Made by a program: the position numbers and the translations under genes. Under the pieces are notes generated by a model. That model worked only from the letters and a program-made list of their open reading frames with translations, was not told the DNA's origin and searched no databases. From JAKQHY01 sp034429475 (lineage in GTDB: Bacteria > Chloroflexota > Anaerolineae > B4-G1 > SLSP01): DNA of 64,000 bases. Below, piece by piece: positions 9,386 to 17,927 of the stretch. The stretch covers positions 7,060 through 71,059 of the forward strand of contig DAOUGD010000058.1 in the NCBI GenBank assembly GCA_034429475.1, read 5' to 3'. Numbering within the stretch: the first letter of the stretch is position 1; every line of letters begins with the position of its first letter.

Positions 9386-10428
9386 TACCGCTCCGTCACG
9401 TATTCCGGCTCGAAACCAATCAGCGCGCGCGCTTTGTCAATGCTGACGAGCGATTCGTCGCCTTCCACCGGGCGCTTCCACGTCTTCACGTCAGGATACA
9501 TCAACGACGCCAATGCCATCGAAGGCAGGCCGGCGGAATTGTGGCTGCCCACAATCCACAGAGGGTGGCTGCCTTCGTAGTCCGCTATCAACGCCTTACC
9601 GATGGCCTGCGCCGCGTCCCGCACGTCGAGGGAGGTCCAGAAATCATTGCGGCCAAAGAACATCATGGCATGAGGCATCTTTTGGAATTCTGCGCGCATT
9701 TCCTCGTGAGAGATTTCCCCGCGCTCCTGGCGTTCACGCAATTCATGTAGCCGCGTGCGAAGCGTCTCCACCTCTGCCTGACGCTCAGCTTCAGGCAACG
9801 CCATCAGCGCATCAAAGCTGCGCTGGAGATGGGCGTGGAACATCTCCCGGTCGCCGCCCCAGGGCCGCCGCGCGAACCACTCCGGGTTGAAGACGAAGGG
9901 GAAGCGCATACAGACCCCAGAGATGCCATTGCGCCGCCAGAAGTAGGCCGCCGTCTCCTCCAAAATCTGCTTGGAGTACGAGTACACGTCGGTCGTATAA
10001 CCAGGGTGATCCTCGTCAATAGGGAAGTAGTGAACGTCAATGTTGCGAATGCCGTAGTTATTGCCAAGCGCGTTGATGGAACTCGCGCTCACCACGCGCT
10101 TGACGCCCAGGTCCGCTGCCGCCTGATACACATTAAACGTCCCGCCGACGTTGATACCGAAAATCTCCGCATCTTTGCCGGGGATGGGGCTTGGAATCGC
10201 CGCCAGATGCACTACCGCGTCCATACCTTCGAAGAGCGGATGCAGTGCGGCAAAATCGGTAATATCCACCTGAGCATACTCCGCCCCCCGGATGCGTTCC
10301 GCCGCATCGGGCGGCAACTCACCTGCCGGATTGCGATCCACGACCCGCACGCTGTGCCCTTGCGCCATCAGATGCGCCGTCGTAAAACTGCCAATGTGGC
10401 CGCTGCCACCGGTAATCAACACCTTCAT
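9385..10428 (-). CDS. NAD-dependent epimerase/dehydratase (extended SDR)
   Basis: The protein has the Rossmann motif TGGSGHIG at residues 7-14, an NAD-ribose Asp (VVDRN), the HLAAIPSP loop, the catalytic Ser in SASSINALG and the Y-x3-K pair in YSYSK. An insertion of about 50 mostly charged helical residues around 210-260 (PEAERQAEVETLRTRLHE...) is unusual for the family and may mediate oligomerisation. Sequence style is closest to uronate dehydrogenase and sugar-epimerase SDRs. It forms a coupled pair with the LarA racemase, so it probably acts on the same sugar acid or aldose. Substrate not determinable from sequence. A TATAAT-like box at 10492-10497 may be its promoter, but no good -35 is visible. 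Confidence 0.85.
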   Translation of the reverse strand: MKVLITGGSGHIGSFTTAHLMAQGHSVRVVDRNPAGELPPDAAERIRGAEYAQVDITDFAALHPLFEGMDAVVHLAAIPSPIPGKDAEIFGINVGGTFNVYQAAADLGVKRVVSASSINALGNNYGIRNIDVHYFPIDEDHPGYTTDVYSYSKQILEETAAYFWRRNGISGVCMRFPFVFNPEWFARRPWGGDREMFHAHLQRSFDALMALPEAERQAEVETLRTRLHELRERQERGEISHEEMRAEFQKMPHAMMFFGRNDFWTSLDVRDAAQAIGKALIADYEGSHPLWIVGSHNSAGLPSMALASLMYPDVKTWKRPVEGDESLVSIDKARALIGFEPEYVTER

Positions 10429-10444
10429 ACGTTATAGCCTCCAG

Positions 10445-10479
10445 GTCAAAAGTTACAAGTTGAAAGTTAAAAGTTGGTG
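10445..10479. repeat. Heptad island (AAAGTTA type)
   Basis: Four consecutive 7-bp words (AAAGTTA, CAAGTTG, AAAGTTA, AAAGTTG) lie just upstream of the SDR start codon. Confidence 0.7.
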
Positions 10480-10527
10480 TAAATCCCTTCTATTATACTG
10501 CGTAAACCGCACAAGACGACATACAAC

Positions 10528-10555
10528 AAAAAACCTCCGAGTTGCCCCGGAGGTT
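10528..10555 (-). terminator. Rho-independent terminator after the AIM24-family gene
   Basis: AACCTCCG pairs with CGGAGGTT around an 8-base loop, and on the minus strand the stem runs into TTTTTTGTTG. It lies about 27 bases past the stop codon. Confidence 0.85.
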
Positions 10556-10587
10556 AAAGGTTACGAATTACGGAGTACGGATTACGA
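10556..10587. repeat. Heptad island (TTACGAA type)
   Basis: Consecutive 7-bp words (TTACGAA, TTACGGA, GTACGGA, TTACGAC) lie between the terminator and the gene end. Confidence 0.65.
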
Positions 10588-11370
10588 CCCCATCAGCTTC
10601 GTCAGCCCCTTGATGACGGAGCCTTCATCTACGGTTGTGCCGCCATGTGAGGGCGCCGATTGCGTGATGCGGTCGGCCAGGCGCGAGAGCGGCAGCGATT
10701 GCAGCCAGACGCGCCCCGTGCCCTGCAACGTCGCCAGGAACAGCCCCTCGCCGCCGAAGACCATGGACTTGAGGTTGCCCGCGCGCTCGATGTTGTAGTC
10801 AATGTGGCTCTCGAAAGCGACGATACAGCCGGTGTCAATCAGCAGTTTGCTGTTTTCCAGCCGCTTCTCGATGATCGTGCCGCCGGCGTGGATGAAGACC
10901 ATCCCGTCGCCCCGCAGCTTTTGCAGGATGAAGCCCTCGCCGCCGAACAGGCCCGCGCCCAGCCGCTTGTTGAAGGCGATGCTGATCTCGGTGCCGAGCG
11001 CCGCCGCCAGGAACGAGTCCTTCTGGCAGAGCAGTTCGCCGCTGGTTTCGTCCAGGTCAATGGCGATGATCTTGCCCGGATAGGGCGCGGCAAATGCGAC
11101 GTGCTGTTTCCCCGCACCGCCGTTGGTGAAGTGGGTCATAAACAGCGACTCACCCGTGATAACGCGCTTGCCGATGCTCACTAACTTGTCCATAAATCCG
11201 GCTTGCGGCTTGGAACCGTCGCCCATCTTGGACTCAAACCTGATCCCTGGCTCCATATACATCATCGCGCCGGCTTCGGCAATGACGGTTTCGCCCGGAT
11301 CCAGCTCCACCTCGACGAATTGCAGGTCGTCCCCGTAAACTTGATAATCAACAACGTGACTCTGTGTCAT
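10582..11370 (-). CDS. AIM24/TIGR00266-family protein
   Basis: The 262-residue, mostly beta protein matches the TIGR00266 (AIM24) family by YQVYGDDLQFVEVELDPGE, EAGAMMYME, GLFGGEGF, GDGMVFIHAGG and FGGEGLFLATLQG. The family has a two-fold repeated beta-barrel fold. In bacteria it is a cytosolic protein of unknown biochemical function; the mitochondrial relative affects cristae organisation. The conserved glycine-rich loops are complete and length is normal. It appears to be a single-gene unit, with a repeat island upstream and its own terminator downstream. No signal peptide or membrane segment is present. Confidence 0.9.
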   Translation of the reverse strand: MTQSHVVDYQVYGDDLQFVEVELDPGETVIAEAGAMMYMEPGIRFESKMGDGSKPQAGFMDKLVSIGKRVITGESLFMTHFTNGGAGKQHVAFAAPYPGKIIAIDLDETSGELLCQKDSFLAAALGTEISIAFNKRLGAGLFGGEGFILQKLRGDGMVFIHAGGTIIEKRLENSKLLIDTGCIVAFESHIDYNIERAGNLKSMVFGGEGLFLATLQGTGRVWLQSLPLSRLADRITQSAPSHGGTTVDEGSVIKGLTKLMGS

Positions 11371-11400
11371 TTTATCCCTCCTTGGAATGGTTAATTGGAT

Positions 11401-11520
11401 GGTGAGGGGTAATGAGAAATAAGTAATGAGTAATGAGGACTGAGGACTGAGGATTGGATTATCCTCACGCCTTACTTCTTGCTTCTTACTCCTTACGCCT
11501 TACTTCTTACTCCTTACTCC
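11401..11520. repeat. Long palindromic heptad island (GAGTAAT / TTACTCC)
   Basis: The left arm repeats words such as AATGAGA, AATGAGT, GACTGAG and GACTGAG. The right arm repeats CTTACTT, CTTACTC and CTTACGC. The arms are roughly complementary, giving a potential ~110-base hairpin in the 185-bp gap between the AIM24 and GNAT genes. It is the longest island here. Confidence 0.75.
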
Positions 11521-11555
11521 CCACAGAACTATACGCAAATGGCCCGGTGGAGTTG

Positions 11556-11996
11556 CTACGGCAATGTCCGGGTATAGATAGCTTCGCGGCCTGTCATTTC
11601 GCCGGTGGTGTGAAAGCCCAGGCTTTCGTACAGATGGATGGCCCGCGCGTTGTCGGGCTTGGTGCTCAAGCCGATCAGCTTGAAGCCGCGCTGCTGTGCT
11701 TCCGCCAACACCGCCGTCAACACGGCGCGACCATAGCCTTTGTCGCGCTGCCCCTCGGCGATCATCAACCGATCCACCCAGAACAGCGCGTCGTCGTCCT
11801 CGTCCTGGCCGTACATCACAAAGCCCACCATGGCGTCTTCATCATTGTAAACGCAACAGACTTTGGCCTTCGGGTAAAACTTGGACTCCGCAATCGAGTA
11901 CACATTGGGCGCGACAAACTGTGTATCCTCCGCCAATGTGGGTAGTTTGATACATTCTTGCCAGTTATCCTGGTTGACTTCGACCAAATGGATCAT
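11556..11996 (-). CDS. GNAT N-acetyltransferase
   Basis: The 146-residue protein is one complete GNAT domain. The acetyl-CoA pyrophosphate-binding motif A is GQRDKGYGRAVL, preceded by the beta strand WVDRLMI, and motif B ends in the usual YESLGF. The layout (EVNQDNWQEC at the start, then VGFVMYG) is most like diamine/spermidine acetyltransferases of the BltD type, but the acceptor cannot be read from sequence. It lies 15 bp after the cysS coding end in genomic order, on the same strand, upstream of cysS in transcription, so the two may be co-transcribed. Confidence 0.88.
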   Translation of the reverse strand: MIHLVEVNQDNWQECIKLPTLAEDTQFVAPNVYSIAESKFYPKAKVCCVYNDEDAMVGFVMYGQDEDDDALFWVDRLMIAEGQRDKGYGRAVLTAVLAEAQQRGFKLIGLSTKPDNARAIHLYESLGFHTTGEMTGREAIYTRTLP

Positions 11997-12011
11997 CTTT
12001 CTATTGCTCCC

Positions 12012-13388
12012 TTATGCGCGCCGCGTCACCGTCGGCCCTTGCGGTGTGTCCTTGACTTCGTACCCCGCCTCGGCGATCTGCGCCCGCAGCGTGTCGGCCT
12101 CCGCCCAATTCCTGGCCTGGCGCGCAGCCTGCCGCTGCTCGACGAGGGCCAGCACGGCATCGGGAATCACGTCCGCCGGCGGTTCCCACTCGCCCAGGCG
12201 CAGGCCCAGCACAGCGTCGAAGGCCAGCAGTGTGGCTTTCTTGGTCGCCGGAGGAAGATCGCTCTTGACCAGGTCCCACACGACGGCCAGCGCGCGCGGC
12301 ATGTTGAGGTCGTCGTTGATCTGCGCGGCAAAGCGATCCATGAAGTCTTCGTCCAACGCGCCGGGCGCGCCCCATTCGTGCGCCGCCGCCCGCAGCCGGT
12401 TGAGTGCGGTCGTCGCCCCGTCCAGCGCCTCCCAGTTGAAGCTCAACCGCGAGCGGTAGTGCGCCCCCAGGCACATAAAGCGGTAGGCCAGCGGATCGTA
12501 CCCCTCGTTCACCAACGTCTGCACGGTGAGGAAGTTGCCCACCGACTTCCCCATGCGCGCTTCGTTGATCTGCAAGAAGTAGCCGTGCATCCAGTAATTC
12601 GCCAGGCGCGTGCCGTAGCACGCCTGCGTCTGCGCGATCTCGTTGGGATGATGCACCGTGATGTGATCCTCGCCGCCGCAGTGGATGTCGAAGAGAGGCC
12701 CCAGGTACTTCGCCGACATCGCCGAACACTCGATGTGCCACCCGGGGAAGCCGACGCCCCACGGACTGGCCCACTCCATCTGCCGCTGCTGGTCGGGCGG
12801 GCTGAACTTCCACAGCGCGAAATCGGTCACATTGCGCTTCTCCCCCAGAGTAACGCGCGATCCGGCCTGCAAGCCCTCGATGTCCAACCGCCCCAGGTAG
12901 CCGTAGTCTGGCAGCTTCGACGTATCGAAGTAAATGCCATCCGACGTGCGATACGTATACCCGTGCGCCTCGATGCACTGCACCGTCTCGATCTGCTCCT
13001 GGATGTGGTCGGTCGCCTTACACCAGATCGTCGGCTCCTGAATGTTGAGCCGCGCCATATCGCTGCGGAATGCCTGCGTGTACAGCTTCGCGATGTCCCA
13101 GGCCGTCATCCCCGTGCGCGCCGCGCCCAGTTCCATGCGATCTTCGCCGGTATCGGCGTCGGAGGTCAGATGGCCCACGTCGGTGATGTTCATCACGTGC
13201 TTGACGCGGTAGCCGTTAAACGCCAGCACACGGCGCAGCACATCCTCAAAAATGTACGTCCGCAAGTTGCCGATGTGTGCGTAGTTGTAGACAGTCGGCC
13301 CGCAAGTATACAGCCCCACCTCCGGCGGATGAAGCGGCGTAAATTCCCGCACCGTTCGCGTGTAAGTATCATACAAGTACAAACCCAT
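12012..13388 (-). CDS. cysS: Cysteinyl-tRNA synthetase
   Basis: The 458-residue class I synthetase charges tRNA-Cys. The HIGH motif appears as AHIGN and the KMSKS loop as RMGKS, a substitution worth noting although the lysine before the serine is kept. The zinc ligands of the family are visible: Cys in YTCGPTVYN, Cys in HIECSAMS, and His and Glu in HHPNE. The ATG at 13388 (MGLYLYDTYTR) is chosen because the usual N-terminus starts there. The frame stays open 47 codons further upstream only because it reads through a repeat island, giving a spurious NYELRITNYEL tail. The C-terminal anticodon-binding helical region is present. Confidence 0.95.
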   Translation of the reverse strand: MGLYLYDTYTRTVREFTPLHPPEVGLYTCGPTVYNYAHIGNLRTYIFEDVLRRVLAFNGYRVKHVMNITDVGHLTSDADTGEDRMELGAARTGMTAWDIAKLYTQAFRSDMARLNIQEPTIWCKATDHIQEQIETVQCIEAHGYTYRTSDGIYFDTSKLPDYGYLGRLDIEGLQAGSRVTLGEKRNVTDFALWKFSPPDQQRQMEWASPWGVGFPGWHIECSAMSAKYLGPLFDIHCGGEDHITVHHPNEIAQTQACYGTRLANYWMHGYFLQINEARMGKSVGNFLTVQTLVNEGYDPLAYRFMCLGAHYRSRLSFNWEALDGATTALNRLRAAAHEWGAPGALDEDFMDRFAAQINDDLNMPRALAVVWDLVKSDLPPATKKATLLAFDAVLGLRLGEWEPPADVIPDAVLALVEQRQAARQARNWAEADTLRAQIAEAGYEVKDTPQGPTVTRRA

Positions 13389-13405
13389 AGATTTCACCCC
13401 ACCCC

Positions 13406-13440
13406 ATAATTCGTAATTCGTAATTCGTAATTCGTAATTC
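13406..13440. repeat. Tandem heptad island (TAATTCG)5
   Basis: Nearly perfect tandem copies of TAATTCG fill most of the gap between pgi and cysS. Confidence 0.85.
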
Positions 13441-15087
13441 CTAGCACGCTGCCAGCGCCGCCATCCCTGCCGCATCCACGCCCACAGCCACACGCAACAC
13501 GCGCCGACCGGCCTCCACGAGAGCTTCATAGTCGCCCAACGCCTGCGCTTTCTTGAGCACGTCGAAGGTCAACGCGGCTCCCGGCTGGCCCGGCTCGTCG
13601 GGGATGGGCAGATCGTGCGCCGCGTCGGAGATGATCTGCACGAACAGGCCGTTTCCGGCGTCGCCCTTGTGGAGCTGCCCCGTCGAATGGAGGAAGCGCG
13701 GCCCGTAGCCCGTCGTCACGGCGAGCCGCGTGGCGTCGCGCAGCGCCACCCGCAGCTTGAGCAGCGCCGCGTCCGTCTCCAGCGTCGGCGTGACGTAGGC
13801 GTGAATGGAGACGTAGTCGCCGGGCTTCCCCTGCGCCAGGAAAGCGCGCAGCGCCGCCGCATCCGGGGCCACAGCCGGAATATCAGGCAGCGTTCCCTGC
13901 TCCTGGTACGCCTTCACGAATTTGCGCGCTTGCACCTTGGCAGCTTCGACGTTGGGCTGGTCGAACGGCTGAATCCCCAGGCAGTGCCCGGCCACCGCCG
14001 TTGCCATCTCCCAGAGGAAGAACTGCCCGCCCAGGTCGTAGCGGTCGGCCAGATTCAACTGGAGCACCGGATACCCGGCAGCGACCAGCGCGGCCACCTC
14101 CGCATCGTAGACGCCATCCCCATCCAACCGCAGGTAGACGAAGAAACGGTCAGCGCCATAATCAAACGGCGCTCCCACCGGCTCGCCCACCACCGGCAAG
14201 ATGCCCTGGCCGTCTTTGCCGGTGCTTTCGGCGATAAGCTGCTCGACCCAATCGCCAAAACTTTCCAGCGTGGGAGAAATAATGAAAGTGAGCTTATCGC
14301 GCCCGCCCAGGGCCGCCGCGCCCATGATCGCGCCAAGCCACGCGCCGGGATTCTCCGCCGGCGGGACGTTCGAACCGCAGCGCACGGCCATCGCCTGCGC
14401 GCGCGTCAGCAACAGCGACACGTCCAGGCCGAGCAGGACTGCGGGAAGCATCCCGAAATGCGACATCACAGAGAATCGCCCGCCGATGTTGGGATCGTTG
14501 AGGAAGGTCTTGCGGAACCCCATGTCGGATGCCATCTGCGCCAAGCCGCTGCCGGGGTCGGTGATGGCGATGAAGTGGCGGCGCGCTTCCGCTTCCGGCA
14601 TCAGCTTCAGCAGTTCATTGTAAAAATACTTAAACGCGGATAACGTCTCCACCGTGCCGCCCGATTTGGTCGCTACGACGAACAGCGTGCGGTGCAGGTC
14701 AAAGGCGTCGGCCTGCGCCGCCACCGCGCCGGGATCGGTGCTGTCGAGCACGCCCAGCTCCAGATACCCCGGCTGCGCGCCAAACGTCCGGCGGAATACG
14801 TCCGGCGCGAGGCTCGATCCGCCCATGCCGAGCAAGAGCGCGTGCGCGTAGTTTTCCGCGTACAACTCCGACACCAGTGCGTCAATGTCCGGCAGAGCGG
14901 CGAGCAGCGGCTCCATGATCGTCAACCAGCCCAGGCGGTTAGTAATTTCTGTCGGTTCGGGCTTCCACACGGTATGATCGCGCGCCCAGATACGCGGCAT
15001 GACGCGCTGGGCGGTCAATTCGGCCAATGTGGCTTCCACCGCCCCTGAAAGTTTCCCCAGATGCGCCTTATATCCTAATGTCTTCAT
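13441..15087 (-). CDS. pgi: Glucose-6-phosphate isomerase
   Basis: The 548-residue protein has the SIS-fold isomerase features: GMGGSSLAPDVF, the sugar-phosphate loop VATKSGGTVET, ITDPGSGL, the catalytic-region block NIGGRFSVMSHFG, and late motifs QPFDQPNVEAAK and YGPRFLHSTGQLHKGD. It interconverts glucose-6-phosphate and fructose-6-phosphate in the cytoplasm. The sequence type is that found in bifunctional transaldolase-PGI proteins, but there is no transaldolase domain here and the length fits the stand-alone form. It sits head-to-tail with cysS across a 52-bp gap filled by a repeat island. Confidence 0.93.
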   Translation of the reverse strand: MKTLGYKAHLGKLSGAVEATLAELTAQRVMPRIWARDHTVWKPEPTEITNRLGWLTIMEPLLAALPDIDALVSELYAENYAHALLLGMGGSSLAPDVFRRTFGAQPGYLELGVLDSTDPGAVAAQADAFDLHRTLFVVATKSGGTVETLSAFKYFYNELLKLMPEAEARRHFIAITDPGSGLAQMASDMGFRKTFLNDPNIGGRFSVMSHFGMLPAVLLGLDVSLLLTRAQAMAVRCGSNVPPAENPGAWLGAIMGAAALGGRDKLTFIISPTLESFGDWVEQLIAESTGKDGQGILPVVGEPVGAPFDYGADRFFVYLRLDGDGVYDAEVAALVAAGYPVLQLNLADRYDLGGQFFLWEMATAVAGHCLGIQPFDQPNVEAAKVQARKFVKAYQEQGTLPDIPAVAPDAAALRAFLAQGKPGDYVSIHAYVTPTLETDAALLKLRVALRDATRLAVTTGYGPRFLHSTGQLHKGDAGNGLFVQIISDAAHDLPIPDEPGQPGAALTFDVLKKAQALGDYEALVEAGRRVLRVAVGVDAAGMAALAAC

Positions 15088-15104
15088 CGTCTCCTCCCCA
15101 AATA

Positions 15105-15202
15105 GTTGCGAGTTGCGAGTTAGGAGTTGTGAATTGCGAATTACGAATTACGAATTACGAATTACGGACTCTTCCTAACTCCTAACTCGCTACTCCTAAC
15201 TC
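15105..15202. repeat. Palindromic heptad island (GAGTTGC / TTACGAA / CCTAACT)
   Basis: The left arm repeats GTTGCGA, GTTAGGA and GTTGTGA, and the middle repeats ATTACGA four times. The right arm is the inverse (CCTAACT, CCTAACT, CGCTACT, CCTAACT). It fills the gap between udgB and pgi. Confidence 0.8.
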
Positions 15203-15871
15203 CTATTTCTTGGCTTCTGCCAGCACTGCATCGAGCATGTCCGGCGTCAAGCGGCCGGTTTGGGTGTTTTGGCGGCTCGGATGGTACGACGCCAGCAGCA
15301 CGGGCAGGCCGTCGCCCAGAGCGTAGCGCGCGCCATGGGCGAATTTGAGGCGCGGCGCAGGATGGCCTTGCTCGCGCAGCAGCCGCAAGTAACCATCAAA
15401 GGCCAGTTGACCCAACGCGAGGACGACGCGCACTCCGGCCAACAGCGCCAGTTCACGCGCCAGGAACGGCTGGCAATTCGCAAACTCCTCGGGCGTCGGG
15501 CGATTGTCCGGCGGCGCGCAGCGCCCGATGGCCGTGATGAACGCGCCGTGCAGCGTCAGACCGTCGTCCCGCGCTGCCGACGTGGGCTGGCTGGCGAAGC
15601 CCGCCCGGTGCAGCGCGGCGTAGAGCGTCTCGCCGGAACTGTCGCCGGTGAACATCCGCCCGGTGCGGTTGGAGCCGTGTGCGCCCGGCGCCAGTCCCAC
15701 GATGAGCAAGCGCGCCTGCCGGTCGCCAAAGCCGGGGACGGGCTTACCCCAGTAGTCCCACTCGCGGTACGCCCGCCGCTTGACGCGCGCCACCTCCTCG
15801 CGCCACGCCACCAGACGCGGACAGCGGGCGCATGTGACCACCTCCTGTTCCAACGCTTCCCAAGTGTCCAT
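15203..15871 (-). CDS. udgB: Type-5 uracil-DNA glycosylase
   Basis: The 222-residue protein matches family-5 (UdgB) glycosylases: motif 1 is GLAPGAHGSNRTGRMFTGD and motif 2 is HPSRQNTQTGRLTP. The N-terminal cysteines (CARCPRL) belong to the 4Fe-4S-binding set of this family, with another in TAIGRCAPP. It removes uracil, and in characterised members hypoxanthine, from DNA as a start of base-excision repair. Family 5 lacks the Asp/Asn of motif 1 used by UDG family 1, which agrees with the GLAPGA sequence. Such enzymes are common in thermophiles and other bacteria lacking Ung. Confidence 0.93.
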   Translation of the reverse strand: MDTWEALEQEVVTCARCPRLVAWREEVARVKRRAYREWDYWGKPVPGFGDRQARLLIVGLAPGAHGSNRTGRMFTGDSSGETLYAALHRAGFASQPTSAARDDGLTLHGAFITAIGRCAPPDNRPTPEEFANCQPFLARELALLAGVRVVLALGQLAFDGYLRLLREQGHPAPRLKFAHGARYALGDGLPVLLASYHPSRQNTQTGRLTPDMLDAVLAEAKK

Positions 15872-15890
15872 CGCTTTTCCTGAAAATTTA

Positions 15891-15967
15891 ACTCAAAGAC
15901 GCAAAGACGCAAAGAAAATTTATTTTTGAAGTCCTTAGCGTCTTAGCGCCTCTGCGCCTTTGCGTTA
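15891..15967. repeat. Palindromic island (GACGCAAA / GCGTCTTA)
   Basis: Words AAAGACGC and AAAGACGC are mirrored by TAGCGTCT, TAGCGCCT and TGCGCCTTTGCG. It lies between the MTase-NTase gene and udgB. Confidence 0.75.
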
Positions 15968-15981
15968 AAACTTCCTACAAG

Positions 15982-17292
15982 TCAAAACATTTCACATGCC
16001 AGCGCCTCGCGCAGGAGGGCTTGCAGCCGTTCCGGGTCGCAGTGCGGCAGGATGACGGCGGCGCGATCCAGGCGGCCCCGGCGGATGGCGGACAGGGCGT
16101 CTTCCTCCAACGTTGACGTCGCCACAGACAGGCCCTCAAACGCCACGTCCGCGCGCGTCATCAGGAAGGAAGGCGCCCAGTGGTCGCCCACGCGGCGCGA
16201 TAGGCCGCCCATCACTTCCACCGTGACGCCGTCGAAGTCGAAGCGCCCGAAGTGCGAGCGCCATTCCACGCCCTCGCTCCACGCGACGCGCTCCACCACC
16301 CGGTCGGCAAACAAGGTCTCAAAGCGGTAGACGTCCGCCGGCGTCATCTCCAGGTCAATGTCGCGCACGGGGATGGGCAGGCCGCGCAGCGCCAGGCCCG
16401 CGCCGCCCACCACGCGGTAGTCAATGCCGGCGGAGGCGAGCGTCTGGGCGATAGCGCGCAGCGCCGCCCGCCAACGGGGTTTGCGGCAGATCGCCAGCAG
16501 GTGCTCCACCGCGCCGTGCAGCGAGGGATCGGCGGACAACCGGTAGTTCAAGTCCACCCAGGCGTCCCAGGCTTCACCTTCCAGTGTGTTGACGCCTTCC
16601 TCGATCATGCTCACCAGCCCTTCGACGCCCAGCACGGTCTCCACATCCAGCCCCACGCTGGCGCACAGCGGCGTCACTTCCAACGGGTGGGCGAAGTAGG
16701 CGATGAAGCCGCCGCCGGGCCGGGGCGGCAACGTCCCGTGCGCCAGAAGCGCGTCGCTTTCCTCCGGGCGCGTCAGCAGGTATTCCATCTCGGCGCGCGC
16801 AGCGTAACGATGGCCCGAATAGCGCGAGATGAAGGACGCGAAGACCGGGCCGCCCGGCTTGACGACGCGATACGCCTCCGCCAACGCTTGCCGCCGTTCG
16901 TCCTCTTCCAGCAGATGATAGAGCGGCCCCATCAGCAGCACGGCATCGAAGGTGTCGTCGGGATAACGGCTCAGGTCGGTGGCGGTGCCCTGCGCGAAGT
17001 CGGCGATGGTCACGCCGGACTCGGCGGCGCGGGAACGGGCCAGCACCAGCAGGTCAGGCGACAGGTCAAAGAGCGTGACGGTGTAGCCGCGCTGCGTCAA
17101 CGCTTGGGCATACCGTCCCGGCCCGCCGCCGCAGTCGAGGACGCGGGCGGGCGTGGGCGGCAGGTGCGCCTCCAACGCGCGCAGTGTCACGGCGAACTCG
17201 GTGCGATGACGCTCCATGCGCTGCCATTCCCGCTCCGCGTCGTTGCGATAATAGGCCTGGATGGCCTCCTGCACTTCAGGGGTGTCTACCAT
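15982..17292 (-). CDS. SAM methyltransferase fused to a nucleotidyltransferase-like domain
   Basis: Residues ~1-270 are a class I methyltransferase: motif I VLDCGGGPGRYA, acidic loop LFDLSP and motif IV FDAVLLMGPLYHL, followed by the usual YRVVKPGG. Residues ~285-436 look like a nucleotidyltransferase-fold domain of the AbiEii/DUF type: VVGGAGLALRGLPIPVRDIDLEM supplies the G-[GS] turn and D-x-D. I see no third catalytic acid with confidence. The ATG overlaps the nitroreductase stop by 7 bases, so translation is coupled. The methyl acceptor and the nucleotide target are unknown; a small-molecule or drug-inactivating role is possible. The fusion itself is clear because one uninterrupted frame covers both domains. 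Confidence 0.82.
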   Translation of the reverse strand: MVDTPEVQEAIQAYYRNDAEREWQRMERHRTEFAVTLRALEAHLPPTPARVLDCGGGPGRYAQALTQRGYTVTLFDLSPDLLVLARSRAAESGVTIADFAQGTATDLSRYPDDTFDAVLLMGPLYHLLEEDERRQALAEAYRVVKPGGPVFASFISRYSGHRYAARAEMEYLLTRPEESDALLAHGTLPPRPGGGFIAYFAHPLEVTPLCASVGLDVETVLGVEGLVSMIEEGVNTLEGEAWDAWVDLNYRLSADPSLHGAVEHLLAICRKPRWRAALRAIAQTLASAGIDYRVVGGAGLALRGLPIPVRDIDLEMTPADVYRFETLFADRVVERVAWSEGVEWRSHFGRFDFDGVTVEVMGGLSRRVGDHWAPSFLMTRADVAFEGLSVATSTLEEDALSAIRRGRLDRAAVILPHCDPERLQALLREALACEMF

Positions 17293-17798
17293 CGCTCGTA
17301 TTTTACCAGGTCGGCCAGCGCCTTGCGCGTCTTAGGATGGGGGTCAACCGCCGCATAGCCCAATGGCGTGAAAATGATCGGCTCGACGCCGTCCGGCAGG
17401 CCCAAGACCTCGCGGGCCGCCGCCGGGTCAAACGCGCCGATCCAGCACGTCCCTAGCCCCAACGCCGTCGCCGCCAGGATGATGTGATCCATCACGATGG
17501 CCGCGTCCACGTCCATGTGATTCTTGCCGTCCTGCCGCCGCGTCCAGCCATCCGCCGGGATGCCGCAGACGGCCAGCACCAGCGGCGCGCTTGAGAACCA
17601 CGGCTGTCGGTAAATGCGCGCCAACTCCGCCTCACGGCCGGCGGTGTGAATGACGATCACCCGGAACGGCTGGCGATTAACCGCCGTCGGCGCCAGTCGC
17701 GCCGCTTCCAGGACTTGCAAGAGCTTTTCCTCTTCCACCGGGTCGGATTTGTACCCTCGCACGCTGTAACGCTGTTGAATGACCTCAAAGAAATCCAT
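17286..17798 (-). CDS. Nitroreductase-family flavoprotein
   Basis: A 170-residue FMN-dependent oxidoreductase. The N-terminus MDFFEVIQQRYSVRGY has the RxSxR-type FMN-phosphate contact, followed by APTAVNRQPFRVIV, and late ALGLGTCWIGAFD and PLGYA motifs complete the fold. It reduces nitro compounds, quinones or flavin with NAD(P)H. I start it at 17798 because AGGAGG lies 6 bases before this ATG; the frame extends 32 codons further upstream without a ribosome site. The stop overlaps the start of the methyltransferase fusion, so the two are translationally coupled. Confidence 0.9.
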   Translation of the reverse strand: MDFFEVIQQRYSVRGYKSDPVEEEKLLQVLEAARLAPTAVNRQPFRVIVIHTAGREAELARIYRQPWFSSAPLVLAVCGIPADGWTRRQDGKNHMDVDAAIVMDHIILAATALGLGTCWIGAFDPAAAREVLGLPDGVEPIIFTPLGYAAVDPHPKTRKALADLVKYERW

Positions 17799-17927
17799 CG
17801 GAGACCTCCTCAATAGTTGGATAGTCGTTTGCCGGATAGTCGAAAAAACTCTGCGCCTTTGCGTGAAACTTCTGCCTTTTTTCAGGAGAGTCACGGCTCT
17901 GTCGCAATCTTAGCATGAGTGTGAGAA

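Noticed and set aside
8198..9580. 460-codon plus-strand frame opposite larA and the SDR
   Set aside because: It lacks a domain and overlaps two well-supported genes on the other strand.
12001..12978. 325-codon frame in another phase of the cysS strand
   Set aside because: Runs inside cysS out of phase, with a biased Arg/Gly/Ala composition and no motif.
11958..13409. 483-codon plus-strand frame opposite cysS
   Set aside because: Antisense to a complete cysteinyl-tRNA synthetase.
13389..13529. 47-residue N-terminal extension of cysteinyl-tRNA synthetase
   Set aside because: Encoded by tandem TAATTCG words and the end of pgi; the usual N-terminus starts at 13388.
13406..15202. CRISPR-like arrays in the repeat islands
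   Set aside because: The units are 7-9 bp with no unique spacers and inverted arms, and no cas gene is present.
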